Positions 34,463 through 43,900 of a DNA stretch of 64,000 nucleotides are shown one piece after another. The translations under genes were made by a program, and so were the position numbers. Below the pieces are notes generated by a model. It worked only from the letters and a program-made list of their open reading frames with translations. It had not been told where the DNA came from and searched no databases. This stretch comes from Actinomadura opuntiae. GTDB lineage: Bacteria > Actinomycetota > Actinomycetes > Streptosporangiales > Streptosporangiaceae. Within the stretch, counting starts at the first letter, position 1, and every line of letters starts with the position of its first letter. Location of the stretch: contig NZ_JASNWF010000001.1 in NCBI RefSeq assembly GCF_030283205.1, forward strand, positions 496,001 through 560,000, written 5' to 3'.

Positions 34463-36882
34463 GCGGGCTGTTGGAGTTGGCCGAGGGCACAGCGGTGGTG
34501 GTGGCCGGGCAGGAGTGGGTGGTGAGTCTGCTGGAACCGCACACGGGCCGTGTCCGGCTGCGCCACCGGGATGGTGGTCTTGGCGGGGTGGGCTCGGCGG
34601 AGATGTCCACGACGATTGCGGCGTTGGTCAATCATCCGGACTGCCGTGCCTGTCCGCCGACGTCGGCGGGGTGGGACGCGGGCCGGGGTGTGCAGCCGGC
34701 CGGGTTGGAGGATTTGACCGATCATCAGCGTGCGGTGGTGCGGTTGCGGTTCGCGCATCTGATGGAGGTGGAGACCGGGTATCGCAGCGGTTCGGCGTTT
34801 GCCGCGCTGCCAGGGGAGCCGCGGCCCGGTTTCGATCCCGGATGCAGCACGCTGCAGGATCGGCGGCTGGCCAAGGTCGCCGAGTTGAGGGCGTTGGGTG
34901 AGCAGGAGGCTGCTCATCTGGGGTTGAACCGGGTGTCGCTGCGGACGTTGGAGCGGTGGGCGGCACGGTGCCGGCGGCTGGGGATGTTCGGCTGCGCGAA
35001 CGGCAGCTGGGTGCGGCGGCGGGGCGGACATCCGAGCGTGGGCGAGGAGGTGCGGGAGGCGATCTTCGCCGTCCGGCAGGAGACGCTGCATCGCTCCCGG
35101 GTCAGCATGAAGACCCGGGAGCGGCTGATCCACCAGTACGTCCGGGAGCGGTTCGGGCCACAGGTGACGGTGCCGTGTGCCGAGACGCTCCGGTTGGTAT
35201 GGCTGGAGTGGTTCGGGCGGGGCGGCGCCCGGCAGCGGTATGAGCGGTCGGCGGCCCAGGTGCGCTATTCCGGCGAGCACGTGGTGGTGCACCGGCCGGG
35301 GCAGGTGGTGGCGCTGGACACCACCCAGCTGGCGGTGCTGGTGCGTGAAGAGGTGTTCGGTGAACCGGCCGCGGTGACGTTGACGCTGGCGTTGGACGTG
35401 TACACCCATTCGCTGGTGGCGTTCCGGCTGACACTGGTGTCGGACACCGCGACGGACGTGGCGATGGTGCTGCGCGATGTGATGATGCCGTTGCCGCTGC
35501 GGGAGGGCTGGGGCGAGGAGATGGAGTGGCCCTATCCGGGCGTCCCGGCAGCAGTGGTGGCCGAGTTCGCCGGCCACCGGGTGGCCGGCTTGCCGTTCTT
35601 CACGCCCGAGACGGTGACCACCGACCACGGCGCGGTGTACAAGAACCACCAGCTGGTGGAGGTCCAGCGGGTGTTGGGCGCCAACATCCTTCCAGCGCGG
35701 GTGTTGCGGCCGGTCGACAAGGCCGCCTGCGAGCGGGCGTTCGCGGCGATCCAGTCGCTGCTGCTGGAAATGCTGCCGGGATTTCGCGGCGTCGATGTCG
35801 CCGACCGGGGCGCCGACCCCGAAGGCGATGCGGTGCTGACCATCACCGAGATGGAGCACCTGATCGCCACATGGATCGTGAAGGTGTGGCAGAACCGTGA
35901 GCTCGGCGAGCACGCGCCGGCGTGGGATCCGGGCGGGCGCAACAGCCCGAACACGCTGTTCACCGTCGCGATGGGCCAGGGCGGGTTCAGCATGCAGATC
36001 CCCGACCCGCAGCTGTTCTACCAGTTGCTGCCGGCGCACCGGTTGAAGATCCACGGCGGGCGCGGCGTGAAGGTGAAGGGGCTGTGGTACGACGGGCAGG
36101 CGCTTGATCCCTACCGGGACGGGCCGTCGCAGCGGGGCGGCAGGTTCGGCGGGAGCTGGGTGGTGCGCCGCGATCCGCGTGATCGCCGCTATGCCTATTT
36201 CCAGGATCCGGGTACCGGGCAGTGGCACACCCTGCGGTGGAACGGGCTCGCGCCGGACAGCGAGGTTCCCGCGTTCGGCGACGCCCGCGTCTCAGACCTG
36301 CTGCGCGCTGCCAAGGCGCGCGGACTGGCCCCGCGTTCGGACGCCGAGCTGCTGCCGCTGCTGCTGGAGCTGATCGGTGGCCACATTCCGGTCGCTTCGT
36401 GGCCGACCCAGATGTCCAAGTCCCAACGCCGAGCGCACGCCCGCGAGGCAGCGCAGAGCCGAGCGGCCGACAGCGACCGGCCCGCCGCATCCACACTGGC
36501 CGACGTCTCGGCCGGTGACCGAGTTGATGGTGACGGGGCTGGTGCTAACGGGGCTGTGGAGATACGGCGTGTCCGCCGGGACGTTCAGGCGGTGGAGGCG
36601 GTGGACGCCGACCGCAGGCGGCGGCGCGAGCAGGTGATGGCGGGTCGAAGGGTGACACCGCCGCCGCGGCTGGGAGAGACGCTGCGGCGCTCCAGCCCGT
36701 TTCGGTTGCCCGCCGGCGAGCACGACACCGGCGAGCACGACACCGGCGAGCACGACACCGGCGAGCACGACACCGGCGAGTGCGACGGCAGTGGTTCGGG
36801 TGTCAGCCGCGGCAGCGATCCGAGCGGCGATGGTGCCGTTGATCAGAAGTCTGGCCGAGGTGAAGGGCGGCAAGCCCGGTGA
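34459..36882 (+). CDS. tnsB: TnsB-like DDE transposase, module 2
   Basis: 807 residues from GTG 34459 (GTGA overlap with tnsA). N-terminal DNA-binding helices, then the integrase core with D287 (VALDTTQLAVLV), D389 (TTDHGAVYK) and E425 (KAACERAF), again a DD(35)E spacing. Mu-type C-terminal barrel about 540-620. The tail after residue 680 is unusual: alanine/arginine rich, then four perfect copies of EHDTG (15-bp tandem repeat). About 90 residues longer than the module 1 enzyme and only distantly similar, so the two modules are not a recent duplication. Frame intact. Confidence 0.88.
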   Translation: MSGLLELAEGTAVVVAGQEWVVSLLEPHTGRVRLRHRDGGLGGVGSAEMSTTIAALVNHPDCRACPPTSAGWDAGRGVQPAGLEDLTDHQRAVVRLRFAHLMEVETGYRSGSAFAALPGEPRPGFDPGCSTLQDRRLAKVAELRALGEQEAAHLGLNRVSLRTLERWAARCRRLGMFGCANGSWVRRRGGHPSVGEEVREAIFAVRQETLHRSRVSMKTRERLIHQYVRERFGPQVTVPCAETLRLVWLEWFGRGGARQRYERSAAQVRYSGEHVVVHRPGQVVALDTTQLAVLVREEVFGEPAAVTLTLALDVYTHSLVAFRLTLVSDTATDVAMVLRDVMMPLPLREGWGEEMEWPYPGVPAAVVAEFAGHRVAGLPFFTPETVTTDHGAVYKNHQLVEVQRVLGANILPARVLRPVDKAACERAFAAIQSLLLEMLPGFRGVDVADRGADPEGDAVLTITEMEHLIATWIVKVWQNRELGEHAPAWDPGGRNSPNTLFTVAMGQGGFSMQIPDPQLFYQLLPAHRLKIHGGRGVKVKGLWYDGQALDPYRDGPSQRGGRFGGSWVVRRDPRDRRYAYFQDPGTGQWHTLRWNGLAPDSEVPAFGDARVSDLLRAAKARGLAPRSDAELLPLLLELIGGHIPVASWPTQMSKSQRRAHAREAAQSRAADSDRPAASTLADVSAGDRVDGDGAGANGAVEIRRVRRDVQAVEAVDADRRRRREQVMAGRRVTPPPRLGETLRRSSPFRLPAGEHDTGEHDTGEHDTGEHDTGECDGSGSGVSRGSDPSGDGAVDQKSGRGEGRQAR
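36718..36777 (+). repeat. 15-bp tandem repeat inside tnsB of module 2
   Basis: Four identical copies of GAGCACGACACCGGC (EHDTG) followed by a diverged fifth. It lies in the disordered tail of the transposase; copy number may vary by slippage. Confidence 0.9.
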
Positions 36883-38168
36883 ACGGCACCAGCGCCGGGC
36901 CCACGGGACCGGCCGGCGGTGATTCAGCCGGGTCGATGGCCTCGTTCCTGCCGCCCGCGGTGCTGCTCGACCGCGAATGCGCCGATGGGTGGAGGCGATG
37001 GCGGCTGACCCGCCACGATGCGCCGCCCGCGCCACGGTGGTCGCCCGCGCAGTATCAAGCGGCCAGCCCACGCAGCCGCAGCCTCTACGACCTGCACCGA
37101 TGCGCCACCCACGCCAACCTGGCCGTCCAGGAAACGCCGATGAGCGCCGCGGTGGCACGGGTGGTGGCCTCCCGCATCCGCACCAACGCCCTCAAGCGCA
37201 AGCCCTCCACCCGCGCGGGGGTGATGGTCAACGGCGGCGGCTACCAGGGCAAGACCGAAACGGTCTGCGAGGTCGCGGCCCTGTTCGAGGAATGGTGGCT
37301 GGAGTTGCACCACCAGCTCAACCCCGACGCGCTGCCCGGCACCCGTGATCTGCACGCCCCCGTCGCCTACGTCCAGACCCCCGTCACCGCCACCCCCAAG
37401 AGCACCTGCGAGGCGGTCTTGGACTTCTACGGCGAGCCGCACAGGAACATGACGTTGCCGCAGCTGGTGCGGACCGTGAAAGCGGCCCTGCACGCGCACG
37501 GCACCAAAGCGCTGATCTTGGACGACATCACCCGGCTGAAGATGCACCGCGAGGCCGACCAGGACGTGCTGGACCTGATCCGCAGCCTGATGAGCATGTC
37601 GGTCACGCTAGTCCTGGTCGGGGTCGGCATTCCCCAGTCCGGGCTGTTGCGCGAGTCCCGCTACGACGCTCGCAGCGGCCAGTGGGTGTTCCCGCCGGCG
37701 CCGGGCCGGTTCGGCAGCCGCAACGACGCCGCCACCACCCAGACCGAGCGACGCTTCGACCTGATCGAGCTGGGCCCGTTCCGCTACGACACCGCCCCGC
37801 AGATCGACGCCTGGGTCCAGCATCTGGCCGGCATCGAAGACCAGCTTCGGCTGTTGAAGGCCGAGCCGGGCATGCTCACCGGCGCCGGCATGCCCGAGTA
37901 CCTGTTTCGCCGCACCGACGGCATCGTCGGGCTGCTGGAACGCCTCATCGAGGACGGCTGCGGCCAGGCCATCGACAGCGGCGCGGAGCGTCTCACCGCA
38001 GGACTGCTCGACAGTGTGGCGATCAGCCTGGACTACCTGCCGGCCCGTGACCCCGCCGCCGGCGAGGTGCCCGCGATCCCCGCCCCACCCGCGCATGCGC
38101 CGCGCCGCAAACGCGCCCGCAACACCTCCTTCGACGACGGCGGCACATCAGCGGCCACGGGCCGATGA
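36879..38168 (+). CDS. tnsC: TnsC-like AAA+ ATPase, module 2
   Basis: 429 residues, GTGA overlap with tnsB. N-terminal region typical for actinobacterial TnsC (YDLHRCATHANLAVQETPM). Walker A NGGGYQGKT around K125, Walker B LILDD (D215, D216), a sensor-like LVLVGVGIPQ and a C-terminal basic tail (RRKRARNTSF). TnsC polymers on target DNA are recruited by TniQ/TnsD and activate TnsAB. Unlike module 1 the frame is uninterrupted. Overlaps tniQ by 4 bp. Confidence 0.83.
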   Translation: MNGTSAGPTGPAGGDSAGSMASFLPPAVLLDRECADGWRRWRLTRHDAPPAPRWSPAQYQAASPRSRSLYDLHRCATHANLAVQETPMSAAVARVVASRIRTNALKRKPSTRAGVMVNGGGYQGKTETVCEVAALFEEWWLELHHQLNPDALPGTRDLHAPVAYVQTPVTATPKSTCEAVLDFYGEPHRNMTLPQLVRTVKAALHAHGTKALILDDITRLKMHREADQDVLDLIRSLMSMSVTLVLVGVGIPQSGLLRESRYDARSGQWVFPPAPGRFGSRNDAATTQTERRFDLIELGPFRYDTAPQIDAWVQHLAGIEDQLRLLKAEPGMLTGAGMPEYLFRRTDGIVGLLERLIEDGCGQAIDSGAERLTAGLLDSVAISLDYLPARDPAAGEVPAIPAPPAHAPRRKRARNTSFDDGGTSAATGR

Positions 38169-40189
38169 CCACCGCAGCGGCCCCTCATACGGTCCGGCCG
38201 GGGGTCCCACCGCTGCCGCGCAGCCTGGCTCCGCTGCCAGGTGAGGAGATCAGCGGGTATCTCTTGCGGCTGGCTCACCGGCTGGAACAGACACCGCATC
38301 GGTTGGCCGAGCTCACCGGGCTGCAATCCGGCGGCGCGGCCTCGCTTCCGGTTCGGCTGCTGCTGCGCACCAGCACCGAAGAGACCGCCCGCTTCGCGCG
38401 GGCATGCTCGCTGACCTCCCGCGAAGCCGAAGCATTGTGCCTGGCGAGTCTGGCCGACCGTTATCCACCCGCCGACGTCGTTCTGCATCCCCTGCCCGGC
38501 GGCAGATCCGGACTGTGGATGCAACAGGCCGACAAGATCGCCTCGCTGGACCGCTGGGTGTTCACCCGGCCGGCCCGGTACTGCCCCGCATGCCTGGCCG
38601 GAGACACAAGCGAGCTGCAACAGCACCACGGCGGGCCATGGCAGAAGCTGTGGCGGCTGCCGCTGGTGTTCGCCTGCCCTCTGCACCGGTGCCTGCTGGC
38701 CACACGCTGTCCGGCCTGCCGGCAGCCGATCGGTGCCGCTGGTGCCGGCCTCATCAGCCAGCCCTGCCAGGTGCTGCATCCCGCCCAATGCCGGGCCCCC
38801 GCCGAAGCCGCGGGCGCCGCGCGCGCCGGTCGAGGACGGCTGCCGGCATGCGGGCACCGGCTCGACACCGCTGCCCCGCCGGTCATCGACGCCGCGTCGC
38901 TCACCCATGTCCTGGCCGTCCAAGATCGGCTCCTGACGCTGCTGTCGGCCGATGACCCGGCCATGACGTCCAGCATGGGCGTGCCCGTCCCTGTCGCCGA
39001 GTACGTCCTGGATCTGCGGCTGGTCGCCGGACTGATCCGCTGTACCTGGCCCGCGGCCGCTGCCCTGGCCGGCCCTGCCCCGGTAGCCGACGCGCTCGCC
39101 GACCACGTCGAGCAACGTCGCCGCCGCCAGTACCGGCCAAACGACCACGGCCATCACCGGACGGCGTTCTCCGTCATCTACGACGCCCCGCCCACCGACC
39201 CTCTCGCCAGCGCCGGGCTGTTCACCGCCGCCGAACGTATCCTCACCGGAGAGACGGGTGTTTGCGCCGACCGACTGGAACCGCTCCTGGCCGCCACCGC
39301 CGACACCGCCGCCTGGCGCGCTTTCGCCCACCGCGCATCGGCGACCTGCTCCCCGGCTCTGCGCGCCACGATCCAAACCCGGCTTGAGGCCCTGCACCGG
39401 CCGACACCGCGAGGCCACAACCTCAAAAGCGACAATACTCGCCGGAACGGCACCGACGCCCTGCGCGCCTACCACCGCCGCATGGGTCACCTGGTCGTCG
39501 TCCCGACTGGTGACTGCCGGTTCGACCACCGGCACATCCCTCAGCACATGACCGACGCGTGGTTCGATGAGTGCTTCCCGGATCTGACCGGGATCAGCCC
39601 GGTTCACCTGCGGCGCACCGCCGCGATCAGGCTGGTGCAGATGTCCACCGGCGGATCGCAGTTCCGCGCCGGCGAGCGATTGGGAATCACCCCCGGTCGC
39701 GTCATGTCCTCCACCGTTCCGGTCCGGGCATGGACGCAGGACCTCGACAACGATGCACGGTTCGCCGCGGCGATCGACGCCTTCGCCCGCGAACTCAACA
39801 CCACCATCGACCCGATCGACTACAGCCACCGCCGCGCCGCCCTCCACAAATGGGAAATCCCCCCAGGAGACTGGCTCGACCTGCTCGCCCAACTCGTCGC
39901 GGCCCATCCGCACACCCACATCTCCTGGTGGCAGGACCGCAAGCGGCGCCTGGCCTCCGTGCTGGTCTGGGCCACGGTCACCCAAGGTGACCACCGCCTC
40001 GCCCCGCTCGTTCTAGTCGAACACCGCAAGGCCAACCACGGTAAGACCAACATGCTCAGGTTCGATCTCCAGCAGGCGCGCTACCGCGCCCGCAACGAGC
40101 CGGACAGCCCGACCGCCGCTCTCATCTCGTTGCTAGGCCCCTATTCCCAGCGCCTCGCCACGAAGATCGATCAGCATGATCGTCCATGA
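38165..40189 (+). CDS. tniQ: TnsD-length TniQ-family target selector, module 2
   Basis: 674 residues, ATGA overlap with tnsC. N-terminal TniQ core (PLPGEEISGYLLRLAHR, residues 24-39), zinc set C140/C143 (YCPACLAG), C171/H174 (CPLHRC), C182/C185 (CPAC). The long C-terminal part (about 340-670), absent from module 1, contains helical, probably DNA-binding segments (HLRRTAAIRLVQMSTGG; RAGERLGITPGRV). This length resembles TnsD proteins, which recognise a fixed attachment site. What it recognises cannot be told from the sequence. Confidence 0.8.
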   Translation: MTTAAAPHTVRPGVPPLPRSLAPLPGEEISGYLLRLAHRLEQTPHRLAELTGLQSGGAASLPVRLLLRTSTEETARFARACSLTSREAEALCLASLADRYPPADVVLHPLPGGRSGLWMQQADKIASLDRWVFTRPARYCPACLAGDTSELQQHHGGPWQKLWRLPLVFACPLHRCLLATRCPACRQPIGAAGAGLISQPCQVLHPAQCRAPAEAAGAARAGRGRLPACGHRLDTAAPPVIDAASLTHVLAVQDRLLTLLSADDPAMTSSMGVPVPVAEYVLDLRLVAGLIRCTWPAAAALAGPAPVADALADHVEQRRRRQYRPNDHGHHRTAFSVIYDAPPTDPLASAGLFTAAERILTGETGVCADRLEPLLAATADTAAWRAFAHRASATCSPALRATIQTRLEALHRPTPRGHNLKSDNTRRNGTDALRAYHRRMGHLVVVPTGDCRFDHRHIPQHMTDAWFDECFPDLTGISPVHLRRTAAIRLVQMSTGGSQFRAGERLGITPGRVMSSTVPVRAWTQDLDNDARFAAAIDAFARELNTTIDPIDYSHRRAALHKWEIPPGDWLDLLAQLVAAHPHTHISWWQDRKRRLASVLVWATVTQGDHRLAPLVLVEHRKANHGKTNMLRFDLQQARYRARNEPDSPTAALISLLGPYSQRLATKIDQHDRP

Positions 40190-40416
40190 GCATGAGCGCC
40201 GGTCCGGCAGCGTCTCGGGCAGCCCGTGCGGCCGCGGCGCCACCGCCCCGTCCTCCTTCCCGTGCCCTTTACTCGTTGCAGCAGGCGCGAGCCCAACTCG
40301 CCACGCGCCAGCCCTCCGTCACCATCCCTGGGCCGGCTGACACGTCCGGCGGGCAGCCCCTTGGCGACTGTTCCGGTAACGACTGCCACACCGACGCGTG
40401 CTGGTCGACGTCGTAG
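40186..40416 (+). CDS. small ORF at the end of the module 2 operon
   Basis: 76 residues beginning in the ATGA overlap with tniQ (MSMSAGPAASRAARAAAAPP), alanine/proline rich, C-terminus with two cysteines. Translational coupling favours expression; there is no homology. Confidence 0.35.
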   Translation: MSMSAGPAASRAARAAAAPPPRPPSRALYSLQQARAQLATRQPSVTIPGPADTSGGQPLGDCSGNDCHTDACWSTS

Positions 40417-40425
40417 CCAGAAGAA

Positions 40426-40908
40426 TCATTGCGAACCGAGCGAACTGAGTCCCAAAACTAGCGCTTCCACGAGGAGGAGTACGGTCGTAAATGACCGCCA
40501 CGGAACATGGATCCGCCTGCAATACTCCCCAGTCGTCAATGCATTCGCCGGCAGGTGCTTTTGGTGCTCCAGTCGAATTGATTCGAGTCGAGCAGCAGGG
40601 CGTCGATGGGTTCGATAACCCGCGATGTCGCCGAGCACAGATCCTCCGAAATGTATGGAACGGACGACTCGCCTGCCTTCATGTGGCCGCTTCCGCAGTT
40701 CGATCGCCAAGCCTCGATCAATAAAAATCTTCTCGATTTCGCGCCACGGTATGTCATGCATGTAGAAGACGTTCGGCACTCGGAGCAGGTTTTCCTTGGC
40801 TTGAAGTCTAGTTCCCCAGCAGAACATCCAGATGAACCAGTTTGGGATGGTGATGACCAATCCAGCGATCAAGCCGTTCTTGAAGCCGGGGGGATCGCTG
40901 ACGATCAA
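40426..40908 (-). CDS. membrane protein, candidate Rhs immunity protein
   Basis: 160 residues from TTG 40908, the only conventional start in the frame; the preceding codons (AGGAVGLLAFSLFTLP) are also hydrophobic, so initiation may be at an upstream non-canonical codon. Two N-terminal hydrophobic segments (about 10-30 after the start: NGLIAGLVITIPNWFIWMFC), a hydrophilic middle and a C-terminal segment (TTVLLLVEALVLGLSSL). It follows the Rhs gene by 73 bp on the same strand, the standard place for a cognate immunity gene. Role inferred from position only. Confidence 0.45.
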   Translation of the reverse strand: MIVSDPPGFKNGLIAGLVITIPNWFIWMFCWGTRLQAKENLLRVPNVFYMHDIPWREIEKIFIDRGLAIELRKRPHEGRRVVRSIHFGGSVLGDIAGYRTHRRPAARLESIRLEHQKHLPANALTTGEYCRRIHVPWRSFTTVLLLVEALVLGLSSLGSQ

Positions 40909-40981
40909 GGGCAGGGTGAAGAGACTGAAGGCCAGTAGACCGACTGCGCCGCCGGCGGCGAGAAGCGGCCGGCCGATCTTT

Positions 40982-43900
40982 TCAGTTGTGGATGACGAGG
41001 GACGGATAGCTTCTCACCCCGATTCCGATGAGGAGGCCGGGCATGCCGGTGGAGGCGTTCACTGCCATGCCGTATCCCGTGCGTCCGAGATTTACTGGTG
41101 TGCGGGAGGCGTGCCGCCAGTGCGCACGTCCCCATGAGCGGTTGATGACGGAGCCGCCGCCCCAGCCGCCTCGCAGCCCCCATTTCCCGCTCGGAATGGC
41201 TTTTCCTAGATAGCCGCCGCCCAGGGTGAGTGCGCTGTCGAATGCGAGTTGCCTGAGGGCGTTTTCGTCTCCGAAGTTCCAGCCGGCCTGTTGAACGTTT
41301 CTCAAGTACGAGGCACCTGCCAGAGTCAATCCGACTGCGACGCAGGCGCCTGCGGAGACGACCAGGCATGCACCAAAGCCAGCCACGGAGGCGACCTTCG
41401 AAATCGTGTTCCAGTGCTTGTCGACGAAGTTGGCGGTTGATCCGTATGCGTGTTTGACTCCGTTCGCGAACATGCTGCTGGACTTTTTGATCTTGCAGGT
41501 CCAGTCGCACTTCTTGGCGGGTGCCCTCGGCTCATGCTTCTGGAGGTAAGGGTTGAAGCGGTAGTGGTAGGGAGAGGGATCGTATTGGGCTGGAGTGCCT
41601 CTGTAGGGGTGGACGCGGTGGTTGGGGCGTCCGGAGAAGTCCGTGGGCTTGCCGTCATTGCCGGGGGCGTGGCATGAGATCGGCCCTATGACTGGGTTGA
41701 CGTCAAGGCATAGGCCTGAGGCGTCGTTGAAGGTGATGGGGCTGTTGTTCGCGTAGGCGTAGCCGTTCAGGCTCTGATCGTCGTCTGGGTTGACCAGAGG
41801 ATCGACGGAGACGAAGCGGCCGGTTTGGGGGTCGTATTCGCGGGCGCCGAGGTTGACCAGGCCGGTGCCGGGGTCGTTGGTTCCGCCGACGAAGCCCTTC
41901 TCGTCGGGCCAGGTGGTCTTGTCGTCGACGCCGCGGAGGGTGCCGAAGGGGGTGTAGCGGCGTTGGACGGTGGCTTGGGTGCCTGCGTCGATGGCGAGTT
42001 GGCTGGTGCCCTGGTGGTCGGGGGCGAGGAACTGGACGCCGCTTCCGGTGCGCATGGCGAGGGTCTGGTCGCCGAGGGTGTAGTAGCGGGTGCCCTTGGC
42101 CGAGCTGGCGCCGTTGTAGAGGCGTAGTTCGGTGCCGGGCAGGTAGAGGGTGGTGCCGGTGGGGTCCTTGCGCAAGAGCCGGTCACCGTCTGCGGTGTAG
42201 ACGTAGGAGGTCGTGTTCCCGGCTTCGGTGATCTTGGCGAGGTTGCCTTCGGGGTCCCAGTCGAGGGTCTGGGTGGTGTCGCCGACGGTGCGGGTGGTCA
42301 TGTTGCCGGCGTCGTCGTAGCCGAAGCTGTCGTTGCGGGTGCCGTCGCCGCCGGTCTGGGCCACGCCGGTCAGCTTATTACCGCTGGTGGGGGTGGTGTA
42401 GGTGCGGGTGGTGTCGGCTTGGCCGCCGATGCCGTGCAGGGTTTCGGTCTTGCGGTTGCCGGCTGTGTCGTAGGTGTAGCTCTGCCAGTAGGGTGCCGGC
42501 CCGCCGATCACGCTGGCGGCGGGTGTACTGGAGCAGGTGGTGTCGCCTTCGGTCCAGGCCTGGGTGAGGCGGCGCAGGTGGTCGTAGGTGAAGCATTGGG
42601 CGTCGATGCCGGTCTTGGCGTCGTCGACGATGGACAGGATGTTGCCGGCCTGGTCGTAGGAGTAGGTGGCGTTGCGGTCGTTGCCGGTCAGGCCTTCACG
42701 GTCGACGGTGGAGGTCTTCAGCCGTTGGGTGCCCGCTTCCCAGGTGTAGGTGTACCAGGCTTTCTTGCCGCCGGTGTCGAGGGTCTGCTTGGTGGGTTTG
42801 CCGCTGTAGGTGTACTGGGTGTCGGTGACGTAGGTGGACAGGTTGCTCTTGAGCCCGACGGGGCGGCCGAGGTCGTCGTAGGTGGTCAGGACCGATTCGG
42901 CCGTCAGGTCGCCACCGGACGCGTATCCGGTGCTGGCGACGGTTCCGTCGAGGTTGTAGGTGGTGCCGAAGGTGTAGGTCTTGCCGAGTGCGCCTTGGCT
43001 GGTGGGGATGGTGATGGTCTGGCGGGTGGGCCGGTCCAGCATGTCGTACTGGGTGATCTTGGTGGTGTAGGCCTCGCCGTTGACGTAGCGGGTGGAGGAG
43101 GCCGGTTGCCCCATGCGGAGGCTGTCGTAGGTCCACGAGGCGCGCAGCGGACCATCGGGGCTGTCCTGGCGCAGTTCGGTCTTGCGGCCGAGGGCGTCGT
43201 AGCGGGTGAACAGTTTCTGGCCGCGGGCGTCGGTGCTGGAGGTCTCCTGGTCGAGGTCGTCGAAGGTGGCGGTGCTGGTGCCCTTGTCGGGGTCGACGGT
43301 CTTGATCTCGCGGCCGCGCAGGTCGTACTCGTGCCGCCAGGTGTTGCCGGCTGGGTCGGTGACGGTGGCCGGGTCACCGGCGGGTGTGTAGGTGTAGGTG
43401 GTGGCGTCGTAGTCGCCGGTGGGGGTGTCGCCCTTGTACTGACGGCGTTCGATGACCTGTCCGCGGGCGTCGGTGATCTCGCGGGTGGGGGTGCCGCCCT
43501 TGGGCGGGGTGACGGCGGTGTAGTTGCCGCCGTACTCGGTGGTGGTGCGCCACTTCTCGCCGGTGTCGGTGCCGTTGCCGACCAGGAACCGCTTCACGGT
43601 GACGCGGTTGAGGCCGTCGTAGGTGGAGGCGGTCTGGGACTCGACCTGGTTCTGGTCGACGCCGAGCAGGCTGGGCACCGGTGCGCCGGTGTTGTAGTAG
43701 GTGCCGTAGGTGCGGGCGGTATTGCCGCGGGAGTCGTAGAAGGTGTCGGTGATCAGCCGTCCGCCGTCCGGGCCGTCGGCCTGGGTCTGCCGGGGACGCA
43801 GCCACCCGTCGTACAGCTCGTAGGAGGTCCGCTGGGTGCCACCGGGCTTGAGAGTCTTGGTGGTGACGGCGACGATGCCGCCGTCGGCGATGTGGTACTC

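Noticed and set aside
3023..40189. CRISPR-associated transposon (CAST)
   Set aside because: No Cas effector (Cas12k, Cas5-8) is next to either module, the only array is 16 kb beyond module 2 with I-E adaptation remnants, and no repeat-like sequence was seen beside either tniQ. Would be revived by finding an atypical repeat and spacer inside the module ends.
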